Shown here piece after piece: positions 7,034 to 15,335 of a DNA stretch of 32,171 nt. Origin of the DNA: Lachnospiraceae bacterium (GTDB lineage: Bacteria; Bacillota; Clostridia; Lachnospirales; Lachnospiraceae); NCBI GenBank assembly GCA_017524035.1, contig JAFWUY010000038.1, positions 1 to 32,171 on the forward strand, in the 5' to 3' direction. The translations under genes were made by a program, and so were the position numbers. Numbering within the stretch: the first letter of the stretch is position 1; each line of letters starts with the position of its first letter. The notes below the pieces were generated by a model that saw only the letters and a list, made by a program, of their open reading frames with translations, did not search any database and was not told where the DNA came from.

Positions 7034-9052
7034 TTATTTATCTTCCCATACTATCTCGTCTGAAAGATCTTCCCTTGCAAACGGTCCGGGTATAACCTTA
7101 AGTCCTCTCTTGTTCCCGAAGTAGTCGGTATTGAAGGTGATCGGAGTTCCGTCAGGGTTCTCGTAATACTCTTCGGGTTCGAAAGCTTTTCCGAGTGTTT
7201 CGGTATCTATCATATGAACCTTGAAATCCTTCACAAGGTCGAACACGTTGGTCCTGAGAGAGTACTTGCCCTTCTTTTCTTCAAGCTTTACGAAAGCCTT
7301 GGTCTTCTTGTCGACCAGATGATCCTTCTCGTGCTTGAATGCGCCCGCGCCGTTAAAGTAAGCATTACCGTGGATCCAGACAGGGAGATGTCCGAAGTGG
7401 CCGGTTGCCAGTTTGCCCATATCAGGACGGCGCTTACCTATATCGAAAAGTTCGATCCAGTCCTCATAAAGAGGGTATTCATTCCACACATGGGTTCCGA
7501 CCTCCATGTTGGTGGGAACACGCTTGGGATCCCAGCCCTTGAGATAATCCTTGGGGATCTTGGTGTTCTGGATGAAGATATTGTTATAGAACCTGTCATC
7601 ACCGTGAAGGATCGTCATAAAACCGAGAACCTCGGTACGGTGTGCGATGTGGTAAGGAGTATAACGGGGCTCACGCTGTCCGTTTACGATGGAATCGACA
7701 CCGCCTCCGACCATGACAAACGATCCGCAGACAAGGTTATGTACCATCGCAACGCCCTGTGTGGCTATTCTCAGTGAGCAGGGTGAAAGAAGTATATTGT
7801 TGTCGATGAGTGTGGGACCGTGTCCTACCTCGACGAAAAGATCCTGATCGAAACGGTCGGGACCAGCCTTTATGAATTCGGGGAAGCAGTTGTCATGCAG
7901 GAAGTTCTGTGTGATACGCGTTCCCTGTGCCTGCCAGTCGCACCAGATTCCCATCCAGCAGTGATGGATATGATTCCTTCTGAAGATGACATCGATCGCA
8001 GCATGGAACTTGATTCCCGCGATCTCGGCTCCTCCGAGCTGCTGCATGTTGTTGATGTGATGGATGTGGTTATCCTCGATTATCGAGAATACGCATCCCA
8101 TTCTTCCTACGATACCTGTCTGTTCACAGTTATGGATATGACATCTTCTGACTATGTGTCCGCCGACGGTCTCCTTGGTCCAGCCGTCATACTGGGCACG
8201 GCATACGGCGTCCCTTTCCATCTGGGTCGGACTCTTTACATGTTTGTGGAAAAAGTAATTGTCGTTGTTTTCCTGGGAATAGTTACCGAAGGAAATACCG
8301 CAGCACTTTGATCCGTAAACATCACAGTCTTCTATGATCCAGCCCTTTGACCAGTGTGCGCCGATCATTCCGTCCTGGTATGCTGCGGGAGGTGCCCAGG
8401 TGGTTGCTGCCTTACATACGGTAAATCCCGAAAGGGTGATATAGCTTCTGTATTTTTCCGTAGGCATGAAGCAGTTCCTGCGGACGGTTATCTCTACTTT
8501 TTCCTTTTTCGGATCCTTATCCTTGAAGTTGGCATAGATGACGGTCTCGCCTGTCTTCTCATCCTGTTCGCAGTACCACTTGTAGACCGAGAACTCGGGT
8601 TCCCAGCTTCTGTCGTATACCTTGCCGTCAACGCATTCCTGAAGTGTTGCGGTCTCATACATCATACGGTCATTAAGAAATACGTTACCGGTATGCATAT
8701 GATTGTCCGCAAAGTACCAGTCACCTTCAACCTCCTGAATGTAAGGGTTGTAAGCGCCGAATACGGTGTTGTCGATCCTTGTGACATATGTGGATCCCTT
8801 GTATTTTTTCCAATCGGTAACAACCTCCGCACCGGTGATCACTGCTTTTAAAGGCTTCTCCGATGTGTAGGTGATCCTTGCATCTTCACGTCCTGCATTC
8901 CTGGGATTTACATACTCCCTGTAGATTCCGGGAGCTACGATAACCTCATCTCCGGCTACGGCGATATCAGCCGCATCCTGGATGGCTTTGAAAGGAGACT
9001 CTTTACTGCCGTTTCCCCCACGGGCAGCATTAACATTGACATAGATCTTCAT
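7034..9052 (-). CDS. Beta-xylosidase, GH120 family (right-handed beta-helix)
   Basis: The 672-residue protein has the DUF1565-type opening of a parallel beta-helix (GSKESPFKAIQDAADIAVAG, DEVIVAPGIYREYV) and matches by recall the GH120 xylosidase XylC of Thermoanaerobacterium saccharolyticum across its length: FGAYNPY, GDWYF, TTWAPPAAYQDGMIGAHWSKGWIIEDC, GAEIAGIKFHAAIDV. The two catalytic residues of that family are present: Asp372 in CDWQAQGTR and Glu408 in FVEVGHGP. GH120 enzymes remove xylose from xylo-oligosaccharides; the lack of a signal peptide puts this one in the cytoplasm. An AGGAGG site 7 bases before ATG 9050-9052 supports the start. It lies 26 bases after rsgA and 15 bases before GH51, so it appears to be the tail of the housekeeping operon. 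Codon use is strongly biased towards C/G-ending codons, hinting at high expression. Confidence 0.87.
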   Translation of the reverse strand: MKIYVNVNAARGGNGSKESPFKAIQDAADIAVAGDEVIVAPGIYREYVNPRNAGREDARITYTSEKPLKAVITGAEVVTDWKKYKGSTYVTRIDNTVFGAYNPYIQEVEGDWYFADNHMHTGNVFLNDRMMYETATLQECVDGKVYDRSWEPEFSVYKWYCEQDEKTGETVIYANFKDKDPKKEKVEITVRRNCFMPTEKYRSYITLSGFTVCKAATTWAPPAAYQDGMIGAHWSKGWIIEDCDVYGSKCCGISFGNYSQENNDNYFFHKHVKSPTQMERDAVCRAQYDGWTKETVGGHIVRRCHIHNCEQTGIVGRMGCVFSIIEDNHIHHINNMQQLGGAEIAGIKFHAAIDVIFRRNHIHHCWMGIWCDWQAQGTRITQNFLHDNCFPEFIKAGPDRFDQDLFVEVGHGPTLIDNNILLSPCSLRIATQGVAMVHNLVCGSFVMVGGGVDSIVNGQREPRYTPYHIAHRTEVLGFMTILHGDDRFYNNIFIQNTKIPKDYLKGWDPKRVPTNMEVGTHVWNEYPLYEDWIELFDIGKRRPDMGKLATGHFGHLPVWIHGNAYFNGAGAFKHEKDHLVDKKTKAFVKLEEKKGKYSLRTNVFDLVKDFKVHMIDTETLGKAFEPEEYYENPDGTPITFNTDYFGNKRGLKVIPGPFAREDLSDEIVWEDK

Positions 9053-9078
9053 AGGTGTACCTCCTGTTTTGAAAAAGA

Positions 9079-9963
9079 TCAGTATTTTTTCCTTGAAGCC
9101 AGTTCCTCATATATCCTGCGGTAATTCTCATACCTGATGCGCGGGATTTCGCCATTCTCCACGCCGGTTTTGATGCCACAGTCATTTTCATAAACGTGTG
9201 AGCATCCCGCAAATCTGCAGTTTTTCTCAAACTGTGAAAATTCGGGATAAAAGGTCCAGAGGTTTTCTTCGGTCACATCCCTGTTATCGAAGCTTGTAAA
9301 GCCCGGCGTATCACAGATAAATGTGTCCTCTGAGATCATGAACAGTTCGGAATGCCTTGTCGTGTTCTTACCCCTGCTTATCTTTTTGCTTATCTCTCCG
9401 GTCTCGGATATTTCTTTTCCGAAGAGTCTGTTTATCGTGGATGATTTGCCCGCTCCGCTGGGCCCCGCAAGCGCCGTGGTCTTCCCCTCAAGGGTCTTTT
9501 CGAGTTCTTCAAAGCCCTCTCCCGTCCTCGCGCTTATGAGTCTCGCATCGTATCCCGCTTTTCTGTAGACAGACACAAACTCCGATCCGATCGAATCCGT
9601 GTCGATATCTTCTTTGTTAAAAGCAATGACACAGGGCAGTTTTTCTTTTTCCAGATTAATGAGGAATCTATCTAACAGATTAAGAGATGGATCCGGATCT
9701 TTCACCGCAAATATGATGAGTATCATATCAACATTTGCTACTTCCGGCCTGAAAAGAGAATTCTTCCTCGGTAGGATCTCCGATACATTACCTGTATTTT
9801 TATCGGGATCGATCACGTCTATAACGCAATCATCCCCTACAAGCGGCTTGAGGCCTTCCTTTCGGAAAGCCCCTTTTGCTCTGCATTCATATACAATCGA
9901 ACCCGTGGCTACGTAATAGAAGCCTCCGATGCCTTTGATTATCTTGCCCTTAACGGAATCCAT
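9079..9963 (-). CDS. rsgA: Ribosome small-subunit-dependent GTPase RsgA
   Basis: RsgA is a circularly permuted GTPase that checks late 30S subunit maturation. In the 294-residue product the order of motifs is permuted as expected: an OB-fold at about 1-75, G4 NKED at 116-119, G1 GPSGAGKSS at 167-175, G3 DTPG at 218-221, then a zinc site C249, C254, H256, C262 (CRFAGCSHVYENDC). The start MDSVKGKIIKG at 9961-9963 is chosen because the OB-fold begins there and the ATG overlaps the kinase stop codon by one base (TGATG), showing translational coupling. In relatives this gene usually follows the PASTA kinase, as here; the common next gene, rpe, is replaced by GH120. Confidence 0.95.
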   Translation of the reverse strand: MDSVKGKIIKGIGGFYYVATGSIVYECRAKGAFRKEGLKPLVGDDCVIDVIDPDKNTGNVSEILPRKNSLFRPEVANVDMILIIFAVKDPDPSLNLLDRFLINLEKEKLPCVIAFNKEDIDTDSIGSEFVSVYRKAGYDARLISARTGEGFEELEKTLEGKTTALAGPSGAGKSSTINRLFGKEISETGEISKKISRGKNTTRHSELFMISEDTFICDTPGFTSFDNRDVTEENLWTFYPEFSQFEKNCRFAGCSHVYENDCGIKTGVENGEIPRIRYENYRRIYEELASRKKY

Positions 9964-12107
9964 CAAGTATCTTCCTGTGTGAAAATGATCTCTCTTGTGA
10001 AGGATTTCTCTACAGTTGTTCCGGGAATCACATTTCCATTGCTGTCCGTCGTAGGTTCGGTGGTAACGGTATATGTCACGGTCAGAACACCGGAAGGACA
10101 TCCTATACCATAGAAATTCGATGTATAAGGGAACTCCCTGGTAGTCTGCTCAAGGAGCACTTTACCGTCGGAGCCGACCAGTCTGAGCTTGACCTCGGTA
10201 CCGCTTATATAATCGGGTGCCTCACTCGATGAGGGTGCGGATACATTGAGATTACACTTATAAGTATGAACCTCGGGACCCGAGCTTACTTCGAAATCGA
10301 TTGTGGCCCCTTCGCTGACATATGTACCTTCAGCAAGGGACTGCGAGCAGACCGTTCCTGCGGGAATTTCCGCCGAAGGAACATATGTGATCCTGCCTAT
10401 GCTGAGTTCATTCTCTATACAGGTAACGGTGGCATCGGTTTCATCCAGGCCTATTATGCGGGGTACCTTGACCTTGACATCGGTAGGACCAACACTGACC
10501 GTAATGGTAACCGATACGCCTTTTGCAGCCATTACTCCGGCTTCAGGATTGGTGGAGATGACAAAGCCCTGGGGAACCTCGTCCGAGCTTGCTTCTTCCA
10601 TATTTACGGTAAATCCGCTCAGCTCGAGGGTGAGCTTTGCTTCATTTATCGTCTTTCCTACAACATCAGGCATTTCCACTGAATCGGTACCGGAGCTTAC
10701 AAGCAGATTTACATTGGTTCCGGAAATGATGGTGGTTCCGGCTTCGACATCACAGCTTATGACTATTCCGGATGCGATGGTCTCCGACTCCTGAAAATCG
10801 ACAAGAGGATTAATGCCGAGCGCGACAAGAGCATTCTTGGCACTCTCTATATCGGAGCCGACAACGGAGGGCATGACAACTTCCTTTACCTCAACCGTTC
10901 CCTGTCCCTGATCGTTGATCACGACACTGCTTCCGGATTCGCCCTGGTTTCCGGTTGAATCCATCCTGTTTCCGATGATCTTGACCGCAAGGAATATGAT
11001 GATCATCACGATGACGATACCGGCAAGTATCGACAGTGCCGTGGTGATCTTTTCCATTCTGGAGGGACCGTCATAATCTCCATGATGTCCCATACCGTCA
11101 TCATCATCTACTTCATCATCGCCGTAGTAATCACTTTCGGCGAGTCTCATCTGTGCGGTATTTGATGTCTCTTCGGGATAATAATCGCTGTAATCTGCGG
11201 TGCTGTTCTTGATCTCCTCCATCTCCTCGTCGGTCACGGTCCTGGTACCTTCCGTCTCGACACCCGAACGGACAACAAAATCAGCATCGGGAGTAAGCAG
11301 GCACTGCTTAAGGTCTTCAACAAGCTCCTGCATATTCTGATATCTGCGGTCGGGAGATTTTTCACAGCACTTAAGGACTATGTCTTCGAGTGAATAGGGA
11401 ATCTCGGGAACAAAATCCCTGGGTGAAGGCATGGGCTCCTGGATATGCTTGATCGCGATGGCAACGGTGGTCTCACCGTTAAAAGGAACCCTTCCGGTGA
11501 GCATTTCGAACATTGTGACACCGAGTGAATAGATATCACTCTTTTCATCGGAGTAACCGCCTCTTGCCTGTTCGGGAGAGGTATAGTGAACCGATCCCAT
11601 GACATTGGAGGTTATGGTGTTGCTGGTAGCTGCCTTTGCAATACCGAAATCGGTAACCTTAACCTTGCCTGCAAGGGAAATGATTATATTCTGGGGCTTG
11701 ATGTCCCTGTGAATTATGTGCTTTTCGTGAGCGGCCTCGATACCCATACCGACCTGGATGGCGATACTTACAGCCTCTTCAAAGGAAAGGCGGGCCTTCT
11801 TTTCGATATACTTCTTGAGGGTGATTCCCTCAACAAGCTCCATTACAATATAGTAGATGTCGGCTTCTTCACCTACATCATAGACATTGACCACATTGGG
11901 ATGCATCAGTCCGGCGGCTGCCTGCGCCTCTACGCGGAACTTGGAAACGAAATTCTCGTTCTCCGAAAACTCCTGCTTGAGCACCTTGACGGCAACATTT
12001 CTGGAAAGCTTGTTGTCGACAGCCTTATATACATCGGCCATTCCGCCTGTACCGATCTTCTCAAGTATCTCGTAGCGGTCTGCGATTGTCATTCCGATCT
12101 TGACCAT
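9963..12107 (-). CDS. prkC: PASTA-domain serine/threonine protein kinase
   Basis: A 714-residue membrane kinase of the PrkC/Stk1 type that senses peptidoglycan fragments or lipid II and controls growth and wall metabolism. Seen: kinase domain at about 11-270 with glycine loop GTGGMADVY, Lys41, catalytic HRDIKPQN (133-140), DFG (153-155) and a TSNTITSNVMGSVHYTSPEQ activation loop; an acidic linker (about 325-345); one membrane segment at about 357-378; then three extracellular PASTA repeats at about 408-473, 476-541 and 545-611; and a final beta-rich tail of about 100 residues. It starts 3 bases after the PP2C phosphatase stop, its usual partner, and overlaps rsgA by one base. Confidence 0.96.
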   Translation of the reverse strand: MVKIGMTIADRYEILEKIGTGGMADVYKAVDNKLSRNVAVKVLKQEFSENENFVSKFRVEAQAAAGLMHPNVVNVYDVGEEADIYYIVMELVEGITLKKYIEKKARLSFEEAVSIAIQVGMGIEAAHEKHIIHRDIKPQNIIISLAGKVKVTDFGIAKAATSNTITSNVMGSVHYTSPEQARGGYSDEKSDIYSLGVTMFEMLTGRVPFNGETTVAIAIKHIQEPMPSPRDFVPEIPYSLEDIVLKCCEKSPDRRYQNMQELVEDLKQCLLTPDADFVVRSGVETEGTRTVTDEEMEEIKNSTADYSDYYPEETSNTAQMRLAESDYYGDDEVDDDDGMGHHGDYDGPSRMEKITTALSILAGIVIVMIIIFLAVKIIGNRMDSTGNQGESGSSVVINDQGQGTVEVKEVVMPSVVGSDIESAKNALVALGINPLVDFQESETIASGIVISCDVEAGTTIISGTNVNLLVSSGTDSVEMPDVVGKTINEAKLTLELSGFTVNMEEASSDEVPQGFVISTNPEAGVMAAKGVSVTITVSVGPTDVKVKVPRIIGLDETDATVTCIENELSIGRITYVPSAEIPAGTVCSQSLAEGTYVSEGATIDFEVSSGPEVHTYKCNLNVSAPSSSEAPDYISGTEVKLRLVGSDGKVLLEQTTREFPYTSNFYGIGCPSGVLTVTYTVTTEPTTDSNGNVIPGTTVEKSFTREIIFTQEDT

Positions 12108-12110
12108 GAA

Positions 12111-12845
12111 TTATTTATCCTCATATCTGATGAGCACTACGGAAATGTTATCGAGTCCGCCGTTCTCATTTGCTTCTTTAATAAGTTTTTCCGCAGCTGT
12201 TGCCACATCGGGTGAACCGCTGACTATCTGTCTGATCCTCTCATCGGTGACCATATTTGTAAGTCCGTCGGTGCAAAGCATGACCGTATCACCGCTTTCC
12301 AGTATATGAGAGTAGATATCGGGTTCTACGTCGGGCTTGATGCCAACCGCCCTTGTGATCACGTTCTTTTCCGGATGTGATCTTGCTTTTTCCCTTGTAA
12401 GACCGCCCCTGCGGATCATCTCTTCAACAAGCGAATGATCTACCGTGATCTGCTTGATGTCCCTGGGAGTGATGACATACATCCTGCTGTCACCCACATT
12501 GACTGCCTGGACAACATTCTCAATAAAAGTGCAGGCCACCACGGTCGTTCCCATTCCCTCGGTAATAGTCTCCTCAACCGAAAGTTCGTAAACGGCTTTG
12601 TTGGCTTTCAGTACAGCATTCTTAAGGGAGATCGAAGGATTGCTCTCATTCGAGGCTTTGATGCTGTCGATCATCGTATTGACCGCCGTGCGCGAAGCCA
12701 TCTCTCCCGCTGCATGACCACCCATACCGTCAGCGACTATAAAAACATTTAGAAGGTCGCCCATCGGAAGGTCAGTGGTGTAAACGCAGTCCTGATTGTT
12801 TTTTCTCATTAGTCCCGTATCGGAACACGAAAATACTTTAAGCAC
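12111..12845 (-). CDS. prpC: PP2C-family serine/threonine phosphatase (Stp1/PrpC type)
   Basis: A metal-dependent phosphatase of 244 residues that reverses phosphorylation by the neighbouring PASTA kinase. PP2C motifs are in order: SDTGLMRKNNQD (8-19), VADGMGGHAAGE (37-48), GDSRMY, LCTDGLTN and GGLDNISVV near the C-terminus, with the metal-binding aspartates present. It starts at a GTG (12843-12845) behind an AAAAGGAC site; no ATG fits better. It ends 3 bases before the kinase start, so the two are coupled. The 65-base space upstream to the DUF6020 gene holds nothing recognised. Confidence 0.95.
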   Translation of the reverse strand: MLKVFSCSDTGLMRKNNQDCVYTTDLPMGDLLNVFIVADGMGGHAAGEMASRTAVNTMIDSIKASNESNPSISLKNAVLKANKAVYELSVEETITEGMGTTVVACTFIENVVQAVNVGDSRMYVITPRDIKQITVDHSLVEEMIRRGGLTREKARSHPEKNVITRAVGIKPDVEPDIYSHILESGDTVMLCTDGLTNMVTDERIRQIVSGSPDVATAAEKLIKEANENGGLDNISVVLIRYEDK

Positions 12846-12910
12846 CTTTTTGTCCTTTTAAGGCTTATAGGTAAAATGCCCATAGCGGGTAGATTTTAAC
12901 ATTATTCGGG

Positions 12911-14245
12911 TTATAAATCAATTTTCGAAAAAGAATGAACGATCATCAGCGGAATGATCAATATGCAGGGAAAAACATATCTCATATTGGACAAAGGCCC
13001 CAGCAGATAAGTACCGGTCAGGAGCAGGGACGGAATCAGGGGAAGGATCTTTCCGTACCACCGCTTGAGTATAACCCATATCATGCAGATTATGTTAACC
13101 CAGAACGGAAGTGATATTCCGAATATAAATTCCCATACAGGATGCCCCCTGAATAACGAATATGATGTAAAACGCTCATATATGCCGTAAAGTCCGGGGA
13201 AAACAGACTTTCTTTCAAAGCCCTCATATCCGGGCACCCTTATGTCATAGCTCTGTGTTTCGATATATCCCGTCATCGTGTAATCGCACAGATCGAATCC
13301 TATTGGACTCCACAGAGGGAAATTCAGTCTTATAAAAGCATATGCGTATTTTCCGGGACATTTATACAGATAGTTCCTGTAAAGAGCCCAGAACAGGTTT
13401 TTCTTTTCCGCATACGCGGATTCGGAGAAATTGGTCTTGATCATATCGGCGTTTCCGAACTGGAAATACCCGTAATCCGAACCGTCAAAGAATCCCAGAA
13501 GCGAGGCCTCATCTTCAGGGCTCATACAGCCGGATTCCCTCGCGTAAACAAGCTGCTGCAGCGGAACCGACAACATCTCCTTCGAATTGTTCCTGCCGAC
13601 TCCCATCGCGGGATAGGCTGCAAGTGAAATGACCAGATATGCTGCCGCCGAACAAAAAAGAACCGTCACAAATCCCTTTGCTTTCTTTTTGTAAAAAAGT
13701 AACGTGATGACCGTAAATACGACCAGGACATAAATGAAATTGTTCAAAAGAAGGCACCCGAGAAGAGAAAAAGCAAAAAGTCTCGGTGCGTAATATATTC
13801 CCTGTGAAAAACGGACCACTTCCAGAATGAACATAAGGAAGCATGCACCGAACAGGATGTTCTTGCAGGTTGAAAAGGAAAAAACGGAAATAACGGGATT
13901 AAGGGCATAAAAGATAATCGTCAGAACGGGCAGGATCCGGGATTCGCTCTTTTCCGAAAAAAGATTGACAATATACGCACAGAAAGCAGCCAGCACAAGC
14001 ATCTGAGCGATCGAATATATTACTATGCTCTTTATTCCGGTAAGGTTTCCGAGACCGATGCAGAGCTTGAAAAACATGGTATGCAGAACGGGCTGCTGGG
14101 AGGTAAAAGGATCTGTTCCCATTATCATCTGAGCCTGAACAAGAATATCATAGGAAAAAACACCCGGAAAATATGCGAGATATACCGGAAGCCACAAAAG
14201 AAAGATTATTAAAATAATGATCGGATAATTAGAGCGGGATTTCAT
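12911..14245 (-). CDS. DUF6020-like polytopic membrane protein
   Basis: A 444-residue protein with about ten to twelve hydrophobic segments and short charged loops. The N-terminal region (FLLWLPVYLAYFPGVFSYDI, then FTSQQPVLHTMFFKL) matches by recall DUF6020 family proteins, thought to be related to GT-C-type membrane glycosyltransferases; an Asp in the first outside loop (FSYDI) is where such enzymes carry their acidic residue. No activity is shown. Its ATG overlaps the terminal TGA of rlmN (ATGA), so it is translationally coupled to the full-length rlmN frame, not to the shortened one. It is an unusual insertion: rlmN and the phosphatase are normally adjacent in this operon. Confidence 0.75.
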   Translation of the reverse strand: MKSRSNYPIIILIIFLLWLPVYLAYFPGVFSYDILVQAQMIMGTDPFTSQQPVLHTMFFKLCIGLGNLTGIKSIVIYSIAQMLVLAAFCAYIVNLFSEKSESRILPVLTIIFYALNPVISVFSFSTCKNILFGACFLMFILEVVRFSQGIYYAPRLFAFSLLGCLLLNNFIYVLVVFTVITLLFYKKKAKGFVTVLFCSAAAYLVISLAAYPAMGVGRNNSKEMLSVPLQQLVYARESGCMSPEDEASLLGFFDGSDYGYFQFGNADMIKTNFSESAYAEKKNLFWALYRNYLYKCPGKYAYAFIRLNFPLWSPIGFDLCDYTMTGYIETQSYDIRVPGYEGFERKSVFPGLYGIYERFTSYSLFRGHPVWEFIFGISLPFWVNIICMIWVILKRWYGKILPLIPSLLLTGTYLLGPLSNMRYVFPCILIIPLMIVHSFSKIDL

Positions 14246-15276
14246 CGTTTTTCTTCGTTTCTCCGTTTGCGGAGCTGTCCGCAGGCACCGTCAATATCAC
14301 GTCCCATCTCACGTCTTACCGTCGCGGTAACCTTTCTGTCCTCAAGAGCCTTCTTAAAATCATTGGTCTATTTTCCGGAGTTTGGTTTATATCCGGTTTC
14401 GGTAACCGGATTGACCGGAATCAGATTCACATGTGCTGAAACTTTTCTTGCAAGTCCGGCAATCTCGTCGGCGTCAGCGGGAGTATCGTTCACTCCTGCG
14501 ATAAGAGCATATTCGAAAGTAAGCCTTCTTCCTGTCTCTCTGAAATAATACGAACATGCATCCAGAAGCTCATCCAGAGAATACTTATTGGCTATCGGCA
14601 TAAGGGCTTTCCGCTTTTCATCGGTTCCCGCATGCAATGAAATAGCTAACGTTATTGATAGATGCAGATCGGCAAGTTTTCTGATCTCCGGAACAAGACC
14701 GCAAGTCGAGACGGTGATATTCCTCTGGGAAATGTTCAATCCGTTCTCATCGGTAACTAACGTTATGAAACGAATGAGATTATCGAAATTCTCAAGCGGT
14801 TCTCCCATTCCCATTACAACAACATTTGATACTCTTTCATTGATATCTTTCGTTATTTTATATATCTGGTCGATCATTTCGGAAGGTTCAAGACTTCTTA
14901 CACATCCTCCGATGGTCGACGCACAGAACTTGCATCCCATCCTGCAACCTACCTGGGAAGAAATGCATACCGAGTTTCCGTGATGATATCTCATCAGGAC
15001 ACTCTCGACCGTATTACCGTCCCCGAGCCCGAAAAGATATTTTCTGGTTCCGTCATCCCGCGAAACCTGAACCTCGAGCTGTTTCAGATCGGTGATCCCA
15101 TATTCCGAAGAAAGCTTTTCGCGAAGGGCCGCGGACAGATCAGTCATCTCCTCGAAAGAATTTACAAGCTTTACATGGAGCCACTTATATATCTGTCCGG
15201 CACGGAAGGGCTTCTCCCCCAGCCGGGCCATCTCCTCTTTCAATTGTGCCAGTGTAAGCGATTTTATATCTTTCAT
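14242..15276 (-). CDS. rlmN: 23S rRNA/tRNA adenine-C2 methyltransferase RlmN, interrupted by one in-frame TAG
   Basis: RlmN is a radical-SAM enzyme that methylates C2 of A2503 in 23S rRNA and A37 in some tRNAs. Seen: N-terminal helical domain (LTLAQLKEEMARLGEKPFRA), conserved Cys104 in SVCISSQVGC, the iron-sulfur motif C111-x3-C115-x2-C118, GMGEPLENFDN, and NLIPVNPV. Codon 303 is TAG (14368-14370), after GYKPNSGK. The same frame then continues TNDFKKALEDRKVTATVRRE and MGRDIDGACGQLRKR to TGA at 14242-14244. The methyl-carrying cysteine is Cys332, beyond the TAG, so a product ending there would be inactive. With readthrough the length is 344, normal for the family. The start is MKDIKSL at 15274-15276; no clear ribosome site is visible because a repeat lies just upstream. 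It overlaps DUF6020 by 4 bases. Confidence 0.9.
14368..14370 (-). other. In-frame TAG codon inside rlmN (codon 303)
   Basis: The minus strand reads TCC GGA AAA TAG ACC AAT GAT. The 41 codons after it are plainly RlmN sequence in the same frame, including the essential GACGQL cysteine. It is a substitution-type interruption. Confidence 0.94.
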
Positions 15277-15308
15277 ATTATTTCTGAGCGAACCCGGGCC
15301 GGTGGGCA

Positions 15309-15335
15309 AAACAGCGGAACCGTCCCCCTGTTTCA
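15309..15335. repeat. GGGACGG palindromic repeat (copy 4), overlapping rsmB stop
   Basis: On the minus strand the copy reads TGAAACAGGGGGACGG followed by TTCCGCTGTTTT, with AAACAG/CTGTTT ends. The TGA is the stop codon of rsmB. The first 16 bases are identical to the start of the copy at 20404-20458. It fills most of the space between rsmB and rlmN. Confidence 0.75.

Noticed and set aside
5870..7063. Long plus-strand open frame of 397 codons opposite the GH51 gene
   Set aside because: It is an antisense shadow caused by biased codon use in GH51; its translation has no recognisable domain and the minus strand carries the conserved GH51 motifs.
14242..14367. rlmN ending at the TAG as a complete gene
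   Set aside because: The sequence after the TAG encodes the essential C-terminal GACGQL region in frame and ends in coupled overlap with the next gene.
6536..14370. Pyrrolysine as the explanation for both TAG codons
   Set aside because: Pyrrolysine is known mainly in methylamine methyltransferases; neither RlmN nor GH51 uses it, and no pyl genes are in the window. Not excluded, but less likely than mutation, error or a suppressor tRNA for a common amino acid.
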